From CAZWRN01 sp964446685 (GTDB lineage: Bacteria; Patescibacteriota; Microgenomatia; Daviesbacterales; UBA10151), in contig CAYUPO010000006.1 in assembly GCA_964446685.1 (NCBI GenBank), positions 1 through 64,000 of the forward strand: DNA of 64,000 bases, read 5' to 3'. Shown one piece after another: positions 27,292-35,187 of the stretch (position 1 is its first letter; each line of letters starts with the position of its first letter). The position numbers and the translations under genes were made by a program. Below the pieces are notes generated by a model. The model saw only the letters and a program-made list of their open reading frames with translations, was not told where the DNA came from and made no database searches.

Positions 27292-28059
27292 TTATTGGCA
27301 GTGTTCAGGTTGGCTTTGAAGAGCTTCGGCAATTGCCTTATTTAAGACTTTTGTCCAGACAGCATAGCCTCTTTCATTGGGATGAAATCTATCCTCCGCA
27401 AACAAAGTATTATCTTCTCTGAATATCGGACCGGTTTCTTTGGCAATGGGGGCTAAAGTGATGTTATATTTTTGAATTAGCTGATCAAAAACATTGTTAT
27501 ATTGCTGCGTTCTAAGTCCGGCTACCCAACGAAGTGGTTGGGCAAATCTGGGAATTGATCCCATATCCGGTGTTCCTGTGACGACTATTTTAACTTTACA
27601 ATTTCCTGCAATCAGCTGATCTAGGATCTGCTGCATATTATTTTTTATATCATTGGTAGATTTAAGTTGAGTCAGATCATTGGCGCTAATGGCTACTAAC
27701 ACCAGATCCGGTTTCAAATTTACTCCCTCTTTAATCTGATTTTGTAATACATCAGCAGTGGTCGCTCCTGATATTGAAAAATTTGTAAAAGAAACCTGAT
27801 AATTTTTAGCGAGTTCCTGAGCAGTCTGCATAGCAATTCCTTTTTGATAATCTGCCCCCTGCCCGGCTGAGGAGCTATCACCTAATACAACATAGTTTAG
27901 CTTTTGTTGACCTGTACCCAAACTGATAGTTGATCTCTCGGGATTGATAAACTGTTCTTTTGGCCCGCTTCTGGCAATCATTGCTTCACCCACCAGGATC
28001 ACTAGCAGTAATACTGGTATTCCGATTACGACAGCAATAATAATTTGATTTAAAGTCAT
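27292..28059 (-). CDS. SGNH/GDSL hydrolase, membrane-anchored
   Basis: A 255-residue GDSL-type esterase or lipase. After an N-terminal helix (about 5-26) come block I GDSSSAGQG (nucleophile Ser), block II SGAT, block III SANDL and block V DRFHPNERGY (Asp, His). The domain is extracytoplasmic, so it may deacylate envelope lipids or glycans. TAAGAT (28066-28071) is six bases before ATG 28059. It converges with the glycosyltransferase gene, one base apart. Confidence 0.88.
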   Translation of the reverse strand: MTLNQIIIAVVIGIPVLLLVILVGEAMIARSGPKEQFINPERSTISLGTGQQKLNYVVLGDSSSAGQGADYQKGIAMQTAQELAKNYQVSFTNFSISGATTADVLQNQIKEGVNLKPDLVLVAISANDLTQLKSTNDIKNNMQQILDQLIAGNCKVKIVVTGTPDMGSIPRFAQPLRWVAGLRTQQYNNVFDQLIQKYNITLAPIAKETGPIFREDNTLFAEDRFHPNERGYAVWTKVLNKAIAEALQSQPEHCQ

Positions 28060-28134
28060 TTGTTCATCTTAACAGATTTAGTTGTTCTTAGTATTTTGAC
28101 CTGTTAGAGGTATATACTAGAATTAAAGCTAACA

Positions 28135-28692
28135 ATGATTTATAAGTTCCGCTACTTAATATCCACACTGATTACTTTGTTTATTACAGCAATCAGCCAA
28201 TATTCATTTGGCAGAGTTATTATCTGTAAATGCGGTTATATTAAGCTGTGGCACAGTGCAATCTGGAGTAGTGAAAATTCCCAGCATCTGACAGATTGGT
28301 ACACTTTTTCTCATATAATTCATGGTTTTGCTTTTTATTACCTTGGCAAACTATTTAAGAAACTGTCTTTATTTCAGACTTTTTTAATGGCTTTAGCAAT
28401 TGAAGGTTTTTGGGAAATTTTAGAAAATAGTAGCTTCATTATTAATAGATACCGTGAATCAACTGTTTCACTTGATTATTACGGTGACAGTATTATCAAT
28501 TCCCTATTTGATATTCTGGCAATGGTACTTGGTTTTTATCTGGCCAAAAAGCTTCCCGCTAGGTTAATTATCTTTCTGATTATATTAATGGAAATAGGTG
28601 TTGGTTTTTGGATTCGCGACAATCTAACTCTGAATATCTTAATGCTTATTTATCCACTAGATTCAGTCAAACAGTGGCAGCTGGGAAATTAA
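28135..28692 (+). CDS. DUF2585/UPF0314 membrane protein
   Basis: A 185-residue polytopic protein with the DUF2585 hallmarks: ICKCGYIKLW, SSENSQHLTDWYTFSHIIHG, a WEILENSSFIINRYR segment and YYGDSIINSLFD. The conserved His, Asp and Glu residues in the membrane suggest an enzyme, but none is characterised. A promoter TTGACC (28096-28101), 16 bases, TAGAAT (28118-28123) predicts a leader of about five bases. Confidence 0.8.
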   Translation: MIYKFRYLISTLITLFITAISQYSFGRVIICKCGYIKLWHSAIWSSENSQHLTDWYTFSHIIHGFAFYYLGKLFKKLSLFQTFLMALAIEGFWEILENSSFIINRYRESTVSLDYYGDSIINSLFDILAMVLGFYLAKKLPARLIIFLIILMEIGVGFWIRDNLTLNILMLIYPLDSVKQWQLGN

Positions 28693-28731
28693 TTCCGGCA
28701 AAAGTTGGTTTGAAAATTTAAAAAGTTGAAT

Positions 28732-29091
28732 CTATGCTTCCCAGGGGGTCATTAATTGAAAGTAGTTGCCATCTGGATCTGCCAATGTTGCTATCCAGGC
28801 ATCACCCATTTCATATGGTTCTTTGACTACTTTTGCGCCTTTGATTTTGGAGATTCTTTCAAATTCTTCTTTAACTTCTTTTGTCTCAAAGTTGAACATG
28901 ATTCTACCTGGATCTTTGGCTTCACCAGTCATCTCAGAGTGTTCGCCTACTGAAAAGAAAGCATTTCCAACACTCCAGCCATGCCATCCACCTTCATTCA
29001 TATCACATTTTCTTTCAAACATTGCTTCATAGAATTCGGCCATCTCTTTGATTTGCATTGTACCAAGCATTACTGAATTAAGATTTAACAT
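28732..29091 (-). CDS. VOC-family (glyoxalase-like) protein
   Basis: A 119-residue vicinal-oxygen-chelate protein, similar in type to PhnB/bleomycin-resistance-like proteins: VMLGTMQIKEMAEFYEAMF at the N terminus, DPDGNYFQLMTP at the C terminus. The usual first His ligand is absent (LGTMQI), so it may be a binding protein rather than a metalloenzyme. TAAGAT (29098-29103) is six bases before ATG 29091. Confidence 0.8.
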   Translation of the reverse strand: MLNLNSVMLGTMQIKEMAEFYEAMFERKCDMNEGGWHGWSVGNAFFSVGEHSEMTGEAKDPGRIMFNFETKEVKEEFERISKIKGAKVVKEPYEMGDAWIATLADPDGNYFQLMTPWEA

Positions 29092-29150
29092 TAAGTTATC
29101 TTAATCTGTTTAGTAAGGAAACTCAAGTGGGTTGTGTAAGAATGCAGTAA

Positions 29151-30443
29151 CTATTTGGCATAAGCCTCTGAAAGCTGACGGTAAAATCTGGTTTTCATCG
29201 CTAAAATTGTAACTAATAGACCAATAAGACTCGCTACAATAAATACCAGTGCTATACCCCGACCGATCCCAGTGCCAAACCAACTGCCAATTAGTTCCAC
29301 ACCTTTACCGGTAGTCATAAAAGGGATAAATACAAATTGAGCCAGCGGACCTATTAAAAAAGCGGTTACAGGAGAAGCCGACTGTTCAACACTTTGAGCA
29401 AATCCAAACACTCTCCCCTGCCTGTCAGGTGGAACAACTTTTTGTAAGATGGTTTGCTCCGAAGCTTCTATAAAAGGCATCAATGTCATCCAGACTGCCA
29501 TACCAGCTATCAGGAGCCAGATCCACGGCTGGACAGTAAACAAAGCCGCAGCTATCCACATAACGATGTTACACAGAAACATGGTTTTTAAAGGGTTTTT
29601 TCCAAGTCCCAGTTTGGCAATAATCAGTCCCCCAGCTATAAAGCCGAAACTCAAACAACCAAAAATTATTCCCCAGACCTGAACAGAGACCAGACTCAGT
29701 CCATAAGCATCCATCAGAGACATAAATACTCCTCCCAATAAATTATTAAACATATTAAACACAATCAAAGCCGCAAGACCGGGAATTGCTGCAACCACTT
29801 TGATTGTTCCTTTAATATCGATTTTAGAGGTGCCAGTCTGATGGGTATGAATAATCTTTTTTTCCGGCATCTTAATCATCAGCAGATGAATTATTGGTAA
29901 AACTGTAAACACGACACCGCAAAGCAGCACCCACCACATACCGCCATAGGCCAGGACCAAACCACTGGCTACAGAAGTGATTGCGAAAGAAACTCCAATC
30001 ATCGAACCTGAAAGACCATTGGCTTTATCACGGTTTTTCTCATCCACCAACAAAGTAACTGCAGTCGGAAGAGCAATATTCCGGATATTACCAGCGATTG
30101 CCCCAAATAAAATCAACAGGATAATTACCCATAACTGATAATATTCAATCGATTTAAAAAACATTTCCGGTGTCACCAGATAAAAGAAGAAACTAAGACT
30201 AAAAAAGATTAGTGTTGCAACGCTCGATATCAGCATGGCGGATTTTTTGGTATGGTGGTCAACAATTGAACCAAACCAAAAACCGGACATTGCAGTGATC
30301 AGTACATAAAAACCTGAAACTATAGAGGTAGCAAAGACTGAAAGTGTTTCCAGATATACCCAGTAAACCAAGGCAAACCAGACAAAGTTATTGGTCACTG
30401 AAGCTACCAAAGTATTCCCCAAAAGTTGATAAAAAGTGCGCAT
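29151..30443 (-). CDS. Major facilitator superfamily transporter
   Basis: A 430-residue exporter-like MFS protein with twelve predicted helices and the MFS loop motif GSIVDHHTKKSAML between helices 2 and 3. The PDRQGRVFGFAQSVEQSASP segment in the second half is typical of the MFS_3/macrolide- and siderophore-efflux group. Substrate unknown. TATAAT (30450-30455) is six bases before ATG 30443. Confidence 0.88.
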   Translation of the reverse strand: MRTFYQLLGNTLVASVTNNFVWFALVYWVYLETLSVFATSIVSGFYVLITAMSGFWFGSIVDHHTKKSAMLISSVATLIFFSLSFFFYLVTPEMFFKSIEYYQLWVIILLILFGAIAGNIRNIALPTAVTLLVDEKNRDKANGLSGSMIGVSFAITSVASGLVLAYGGMWWVLLCGVVFTVLPIIHLLMIKMPEKKIIHTHQTGTSKIDIKGTIKVVAAIPGLAALIVFNMFNNLLGGVFMSLMDAYGLSLVSVQVWGIIFGCLSFGFIAGGLIIAKLGLGKNPLKTMFLCNIVMWIAAALFTVQPWIWLLIAGMAVWMTLMPFIEASEQTILQKVVPPDRQGRVFGFAQSVEQSASPVTAFLIGPLAQFVFIPFMTTGKGVELIGSWFGTGIGRGIALVFIVASLIGLLVTILAMKTRFYRQLSEAYAK

Positions 30444-30488
30444 CAGGGAATTATATAAAAACTCTATAAGAATGGCTAATTAAATTTA

Positions 30489-31433
30489 CTAACCTATCTT
30501 TAGCCGACTGCTTCCCGGATGCAAAATCCGTGAGACCAATGAAGGCTGTCCCACTGATGGAGGACGCAGATACTGCGCAGCATTTTCTCTTTGCAAAAGC
30601 TGATACTGGTCTTTGTCAGTTACATCTTGTGGCATATGATCAAAAACCGGATTATATACGGCTGTACCATCCCCTCTGGAAACTATTCTTCCCTCAAACA
30701 AAATTCCTCTGGTTGGATCAAGTGGTGAACCAACCGGGGTTGTTCCATACAAAGTATGAAATCTATCCCGAGTAGGCTCATCTAGTAAACTCATTTCAAT
30801 ATTGGTTGATGCACGATAGCCAACCAAATGATACCCCTCTTTCGCACTATCGAGTGATTGAACTGATTGATCCGCAACCTGATGCCAGTGAGATATGCCG
30901 ATATGTACATCAGTCAGATGTGGATTGCGGTAAATATCAACTGCCCAGACTTTTTGAACAGCCTGTGAGAGACCGGAAGTCCCACATTCAACAGTGTTAC
31001 TTTGGTCTGACTGTGTTTGATTATCCCAATATTTGGTTTGTTCCAGGGCTTTTGCCAATGGTCTCTCAACCTCATGCACAACTTCTATTCCTTCATACAT
31101 AATAGTTGCGGGTAAAGCTTCAGGAAATACGTGAGAACGCAGCATTAATTGTTCAATAGGATCATCAAAAACCAAGGAATCAGCAGCTTTAGCGTCACGA
31201 TCTGCCCCCTGCCGACCTGAGACAGGATCGATTAATTCGATCAGTTTATCTTCACATGCACTATCTGACTGTGGTGACAATAAATCTTCCACTGCCGAAA
31301 GAGCACTTTCAGCATCCAGCTCGTCAATTTCGTCATCAAAAATACTGCCCTCTGGTATAGCCGTTTTGGGAATAAATACTCCTCTTTCAACCATTCCCTG
31401 ATAAATAGATGGTAACCCTTCGATGTAACTCAT
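30489..31433 (-). CDS. Hypothetical soluble acidic protein
   Basis: A 314-residue protein without recognised domain, signal or membrane helix. The N-terminal third is acidic (DDEIDELDAESALSAVEDLL); the rest is mixed, with GISHWHQVA and VGYRAS segments. No -10 at leaderless distance is seen; instead a terminator-like hairpin lies ten bases upstream of ATG 31433, hinting at attenuation. The orphan gene at 60477 is also a soluble protein of unknown function, but no similarity is evident by eye. Confidence 0.6.
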   Translation of the reverse strand: MSYIEGLPSIYQGMVERGVFIPKTAIPEGSIFDDEIDELDAESALSAVEDLLSPQSDSACEDKLIELIDPVSGRQGADRDAKAADSLVFDDPIEQLMLRSHVFPEALPATIMYEGIEVVHEVERPLAKALEQTKYWDNQTQSDQSNTVECGTSGLSQAVQKVWAVDIYRNPHLTDVHIGISHWHQVADQSVQSLDSAKEGYHLVGYRASTNIEMSLLDEPTRDRFHTLYGTTPVGSPLDPTRGILFEGRIVSRGDGTAVYNPVFDHMPQDVTDKDQYQLLQRENAAQYLRPPSVGQPSLVSRILHPGSSRLKIG

Positions 31434-31443
31434 AAATGCTTAA

Positions 31444-31472
31444 AAAAACCGCCCTTTCTATGGCGGTTTGCA
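31444..31472 (-). terminator. Terminator/attenuator hairpin before gene 30489-31433
   Basis: On the minus strand, CCGCC-(8-base loop)-GGCGG is followed by seven T, and ends about ten bases before ATG 31433. A second perfect hairpin, CCCTCTTT/AAAGAGGG (31513-31531), and GCAGTT/AACTGC arms that could compete with the terminator lie further upstream. Confidence 0.6.
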
Positions 31473-31657
31473 GTTTTTGTAACTGATGTTAATCAATTAC
31501 TAACTGCATCCCTCTTTAATAAAGAGGGTGGTAATAATATTTTTTATTAAATTAATTTCTAAAATCATTCTTGGATGGTAACAGTTAGGCAATTTTGTCA
31601 CTGTGACGAGTGTCACACTTTAAAATTAGAAAATTTTTGATATTATGCTTTAATCCG
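31473..31657. promoter_or_regulatory. Divergent intergenic region with palindromes
   Basis: Between the two divergent genes are the CCCTCTTT/AAAGAGGG hairpin (31513-31531) and the palindrome GTGAC-(4)-GTCAC within 31597-31619. A related palindrome, TCACTAGTGA, lies at 32394-32403 near the DUF2277 start, so a shared regulator is possible. No gene is seen here. Confidence 0.4.
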
Positions 31658-31816
31658 ATGCAAATCTTTAAAGCCGAAATTGGCATTATTGGTATTAATC
31701 CGTTTGTAGAAGTTCCTGACAATGTTTTACAGCAGCTGTTTAAACATTCGGGCAAAGACAAAGGGCCAATACCTGTTTCCGGGATGATCGATGGTAAACC
31801 ATTTGTCCAACAATAG
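31658..31816 (+). CDS. DUF1905 domain, N-terminal fragment
   Basis: Fifty-two residues from ATG 31658 (MQIFKAEIGIIGINPFVEVP...) match the first half of a DUF1905 domain. The frame ends at TAG 31814-31816 exactly where the domain should continue, and GTG 31816 overlaps the stop (TAGTG) and opens the second half in another frame. Either a split gene translated by termination-reinitiation, or a one-base indel from mutation or assembly near the gap. Confidence 0.7.
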   Translation: MQIFKAEIGIIGINPFVEVPDNVLQQLFKHSGKDKGPIPVSGMIDGKPFVQQ

Positions 31817-32114
31817 TGAAGTATCAGGGACTATGGAGACTCTATTTAAATACGCCAATGCGTGAAGCATCTAATACCACAGTTGGTGACACCGTTACTA
31901 TTGCTTTGGAATATAACGAAAATCCACCAGTTGTAGAAATGCCACCTCAATTAATTAAAGCTTTAAAAGAAAATCCTACAGCGAATACTGCTTTTGAAAA
32001 ACTCCCACCCTATCGTCAAAAAGAAATTACCAGGTATTTAGCCAATCTCAAAACACCGGAAACTCTGGAAAAAAATCTACAGAAAACTATTGATTTTCTG
32101 GAAGGAAAACCAGT
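31816..32114 (+). CDS. DUF1905/YdeI-like C-terminal part, truncated by gap
   Basis: The frame from GTG 31816 continues the DUF1905 domain (GLWRLYLNTPMREA..VGDTVTIALEYN) and then a YdeI/OmpD-associated region (FEKLPPYRQKEITRYL..KTPETLEKNLQKTIDFLEGKP). It runs into the N gap at 32115 a few residues before the usual end of the family. Such proteins occur in bacteriocin-protection or stress contexts; function unproven. See the preceding entry for the frame break. Confidence 0.7.
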
Positions 32115-32214
32115 NNNNNNNNNNNNNNNNNNNNNNNNNNNNNNNNNNNNNNNNNNNNNNNNNNNNNNNNNNNNNNNNNNNNNNNNNNNNNNNNNNNNNN
32201 NNNNNNNNNNNNNN
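32115..32214. other. Assembly gap (100 N)
   Basis: Exactly 100 N, the convention for a scaffold gap of unknown length. The genes on both sides are truncated, so sequence and perhaps genes are missing, and the synteny across this point is not proven. Confidence 0.98.
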
Positions 32215-32381
32215 GTGACATGAGCAATTTCTTTGACTGCTTCATCAAAAGCTTGCTGGTTTGAATCATTTGGTTTATTCATTCCAGTCAGTTTGCGAAC
32301 ATACTGCAAAGCAGCATCATGAATCTCGCCCTGAGAGGCTTTTGGTTCAAAATTAAAAAGTGGCTTAATATTGCGACACAT
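32215..32381 (-). CDS. DUF2277 protein, 3' end lost in gap
   Basis: The N-terminal 55 residues of a DUF2277 protein: MCRNIKPLFNFEP, then AALQYVRKLTGMNKPN and FDEAVKEIAHV. The family is normally about 85-90 residues, so about one third is missing in the gap. DUF2277 is uncharacterised and often found beside small stress-related genes such as those downstream here. Confidence 0.85.
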
Positions 32382-32421
32382 AATTTTTTTTAGTCACTAG
32401 TGACATAGAGTCTGACGACTC

Positions 32422-32808
32422 TCAGTTCTTGATTCCTAATTTACCGCCATACCAAACGAGAGGATAGGCTGTCACTGCTAAAGCGATTGGATACCAATGG
32501 TTGCCGTATTGCCAGCCGGCAAAGATGCCTGCAATTCCACCAATAGTGCCCAAAATAGCCAAGATTATTACATGTTTTCTCGGATTAGATGGAGCAAGTT
32601 TAGCAGCCACAAATCCACCTAAGACTGCATAGGCGCTTCGATAGATCAATGCAGTTATGAGTAACCAGACAGGTGATCCATTTTGCATTTGATACTCGGC
32701 ACTTGGGAATATACCCGTATTTTCTAGGATGGCATCAGTGAGAGTGCTAAGTACTGCGACAGTTAGAAATCCTACAACTACAGCAATAATACTTTTAAAT
32801 ATTTTCAT
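32422..32808 (-). CDS. Small polytopic membrane protein
   Basis: A 128-residue protein with four predicted helices, starting at ATG 32808 behind an AAAGGAG ribosome binding site. I do not recognise a named family; similar four-helix proteins are often encoded next to SRPBCC proteins. It follows the SRPBCC gene on the same strand after a palindrome (32839-32899). Confidence 0.65.
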   Translation of the reverse strand: MKIFKSIIAVVVGFLTVAVLSTLTDAILENTGIFPSAEYQMQNGSPVWLLITALIYRSAYAVLGGFVAAKLAPSNPRKHVIILAILGTIGGIAGIFAGWQYGNHWYPIALAVTAYPLVWYGGKLGIKN

Positions 32809-32838
32809 TTTTTTTTATCTCCTTTCTTTAATATCTTC

Positions 32839-32899
32839 AGACTTCAGTCGGCTGTCATCAGGATAAAGCTTGCTGCCCAACAGCTAAAGACTGAAGTCT
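32839..32899. repeat. 61-bp inverted repeat (AGACTTCAGTC arms)
   Basis: Perfect 11-base arms AGACTTCAGTC and GACTGAAGTCT enclose a 39-base loop that itself contains GGCTGTC and CAACAGCT segments. It lies between the SRPBCC gene and the membrane protein gene and has no T-run, so it is more likely a small palindromic element or processing site than a terminator. Confidence 0.7.
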
Positions 32900-32905
32900 A
32901 ATGAC

Positions 32906-33412
32906 TTATTCCTTCTCAACTACTTTGGCCATTTTGTCCAAAGATGTGCTCCAACCTTCATTCATACCACTTTTTAGCATTGCTTCGACCTGCTCTTTTG
33001 ATTCAGGTTTTGCGTATATTATCGAAAGTTTACTTTTATCATCGTCTACTGTTTCAAACAAAACAGTGATTGTCATTTCTTTAGGAAAATTTGGATCCAT
33101 TCCAGATTTGTCTGGCTCGATCATATTTCCTTCGGCATCTGAAAAATAATCTGTTACAACCATTTTTTCATTTGGCACTATCTCTTTGTAAACTCCAGCA
33201 CTATACATATCTTTGTCCCACTCTGATCCGGCAGGACCGTGCATAGCAAAGATATATTTTCCACCAACTCTCAAATCAATTTTGATAGATGGAGCGCTAA
33301 AGTGCTCAGGACCCCACCACTGTTTAGCCAGTTCTGGATCAGTCCACGCCTGCCAAAGCATTTCTTTGGGTGCATTAAAAATTCTTTCTATTACTAATTT
33401 GTTATCGTCCAT
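32906..33412 (-). CDS. SRPBCC/AHSA1-domain protein
   Basis: A 168-residue START-like (Activator of Hsp90 ATPase homologue 1, COG3832) protein: IERIFNAPKEMLWQAWTDPELAKQWWGP is the family opening, and the C terminus ends with GMNEGWSTSLDKMAKVVE. These proteins bind hydrophobic ligands and are often co-encoded with an ArsR regulator, as here (33516-33845). Ligand unknown. Confidence 0.9.
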   Translation of the reverse strand: MDDNKLVIERIFNAPKEMLWQAWTDPELAKQWWGPEHFSAPSIKIDLRVGGKYIFAMHGPAGSEWDKDMYSAGVYKEIVPNEKMVVTDYFSDAEGNMIEPDKSGMDPNFPKEMTITVLFETVDDDKSKLSIIYAKPESKEQVEAMLKSGMNEGWSTSLDKMAKVVEKE

Positions 33413-33515
33413 AAGTTAGTTAATCAGTAAATTAGTAAACCAGTTAATCAGATGTGTTTTTTCTAATTAACTAATCTCTAAAGAGCGCAGCTCGCAAGCT
33501 TCGCTTATTCACTAT

Positions 33516-33845
33516 TTAACTTCTACCACCTCCTTTCTTTAGTTTTTCTCGCTCTAATAAACGGTCGAGCATAGTAAAACGGGCATCCCAAGCCTCGGTT
33601 AATTTTTTTATCCATTTTTCGATTTCTTTTATTTTCAGAGTATTGATCTGATAGATCCGTTGTTGGGCCCTTTTTTCCATAGTTACCAGTTTGGCTTCAC
33701 GTAAAACTTTTAGATGCTGGGAGATGGCGGGAGGGGTAATTTTAAATTTGTCAGAGATATCAGTGGCAGATAACTTCCCTTTTGAGGCGAGCAACTCAAT
33801 AATATTTCTTCTGTTTGGATCAGCCAGAGCGGAATAGATATCCAT
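33516..33845 (-). CDS. ArsR-family transcriptional regulator
   Basis: A 109-residue winged-helix repressor. The recognition region is FKITPPAISQHLKVLREAKL, preceded by ALADPNRRNIIELLA. There are no ArsR-type metal Cys motifs, so it belongs to the group that is paired with SRPBCC genes rather than the metal sensors. TATAAT is eight bases before ATG 33845 and a palindrome covers the -35 region, suggesting autoregulation of the regulator-SRPBCC pair. Confidence 0.92.
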   Translation of the reverse strand: MDIYSALADPNRRNIIELLASKGKLSATDISDKFKITPPAISQHLKVLREAKLVTMEKRAQQRIYQINTLKIKEIEKWIKKLTEAWDARFTMLDRLLEREKLKKGGGRS

Positions 33846-33865
33846 TGGTTTATATTATAGCATAT

Positions 33866-33892
33866 ACTTAATTAAGTCAATACTTAATTAAT
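33866..33892 (-). promoter_or_regulatory. Candidate ArsR operator
   Basis: ACTTAATTAAGT (33866-33877), a perfect 12-base palindrome, is repeated as ACTTAATTAAT (33882-33892). On the minus strand this covers the -35 region of the ArsR promoter (TATAAT at 33854-33859) and the last bases of the upstream receiver gene. Confidence 0.6.
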
Positions 33893-34261
33893 ATGCCCAG
33901 ATATTAAGGAAAAAAGTTTACTGACATCAAAAGGTTTGGCTATAAAATCATCTGCTCCTACTTCCATCACGGTTTTTTTGGCTTCCGGATGAGCAGACAT
34001 CATAATCACCGGAATAGCTTTGGTTTGTAAATCTTGTTTCAGATCTTTGCAGATTACTCTCCCGTCTTTTCCGGAAAGTAAAACATCAAGTAATATGATA
34101 TCTGGCTTAAATTCACGGACTATTTGTCTGGTTTCTTCTCCCTTTAGTGTAGTTTTAGTTTGGTATCCTTCAATTTCAAAAACTAAATTAAGTGCCTCTA
34201 AAATATCCGGATCGTCATCAATAATTGCTATTTTAGGACTATGCTTCATTGATTTATTCAT
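33884..34261 (-). CDS. Receiver-only response regulator
   Basis: A 125-residue single receiver domain with IDDDPD, the phosphorylation site in ILLDVLLSGKDG, the MSAHPEA switch and AKPFD. There is no output domain. Translation may begin at ATG 34261 or 34249. It overlaps the ArsR operator region at its 3' end. Together with 7881-8237 it gives two stand-alone receivers for one visible kinase. Confidence 0.88.
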   Translation of the reverse strand: MNKSMKHSPKIAIIDDDPDILEALNLVFEIEGYQTKTTLKGEETRQIVREFKPDIILLDVLLSGKDGRVICKDLKQDLQTKAIPVIMMSAHPEAKKTVMEVGADDFIAKPFDVSKLFSLISGHIN

Positions 34262-34431
34262 GGCTTTTACTGATGCTCGTTTTAACAGATTATCATTAAT
34301 ATATAATAAGGAAGGTATTAATCAAGTAAATTCATCACATTGCTGGATTAAGCAGCATTTCCATCAACCTGGAAAAGTCCCAAATATATTCCCCTCAGGA
34401 TCCAGGAAGCACCCCTCTCCACTTACTAAGA

Positions 34432-34788
34432 TTATTCATTGGATTTCTTTCTGTATTCTATTATTTTGGATATCAGCCGTAAAGGCAATTCCTGGTCAAA
34501 TGGAAATTGGATAGTTCCCCTGCCTGAAGTTTTAAAAAGGGCTGATTCAGGAATTGCTTTTCCCATCTCTTCCGAAAAAGGATATAGCGACACATGATGC
34601 TGCCAAGCGGCCAGATAAATCAGATCTTTTTCCTGATATTTAAAAGCGGCCATATTATAGCTAATACTCTCTTTGACCTCCGGAACAGTTTTATGGATCA
34701 GCTGCCTGATAGCTTGCAGGATTTCCTGGGTCTTGACTGGAAAAGACTGAATATATTCATCGACCGTATTAAAAGTTGCTGCTGTCAT
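34432..34788 (-). CDS. DUF1801 (YdhG-like) protein, copy 1
   Basis: A 118-residue DUF1801 protein: VDEYIQSFPVKTQEILQAIR at the N terminus, ISYNMAAF in the middle and TIQFPFDQELPLRLISKII at the C terminus. The family has a frataxin-like fold and one member was proposed as an iron chaperone. It follows the second DUF1801 gene by two bases in an operon and is its paralogue. Confidence 0.88.
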   Translation of the reverse strand: MTAATFNTVDEYIQSFPVKTQEILQAIRQLIHKTVPEVKESISYNMAAFKYQEKDLIYLAAWQHHVSLYPFSEEMGKAIPESALFKTSGRGTIQFPFDQELPLRLISKIIEYRKKSNE

Positions 34789-34790
34789 GA

Positions 34791-35144
34791 TTATTTTTCG
34801 GTCTGATTTATATTAGCTCTGGCTTTTATCAGTTTTTTAATTAATGGCAGTGGTAAATCCTGATCCAGAGGAAACTGAATTGTCGCTTTGGCTGTGACAT
34901 ATTTTTTTAGCTCAGACTTATGATTTTCGATCACAGGCGGTGGAATATAAAGCCCAAGATGACTCTTTGCTAAAGCAAAGTAAGCCAGTCTGCCTTTGTA
35001 ACCATAATAAGGCATACCATAACTGATTTTTTCTTCTGCTTGAGGCACACATTCTTTGATCACCTGGCGAAGTTGTTTTAATTTTTGCTGAAATTCTTCG
35101 GGAGCATTAGTAATATATTCATCAACTGTTAAAGATTTATTCAT
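34791..35144 (-). CDS. DUF1801 (YdhG-like) protein, copy 2
   Basis: A 117-residue paralogue of the preceding gene: VDEYITNAPEEFQQKLKQLR, ISYGMPYYGYKG and TIQFPLDQDLPLPLIKKLI. The two share the fold-defining motifs but differ in the middle, so the duplication is old. TACAAT (35151-35156) is six bases before ATG 35144, making this the first gene of the pair. Confidence 0.9.
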   Translation of the reverse strand: MNKSLTVDEYITNAPEEFQQKLKQLRQVIKECVPQAEEKISYGMPYYGYKGRLAYFALAKSHLGLYIPPPVIENHKSELKKYVTAKATIQFPLDQDLPLPLIKKLIKARANINQTEK

Positions 35145-35187
35145 ATTATTATTGTAACTTATTTACTTAAATAATCAGTAATTTAAA

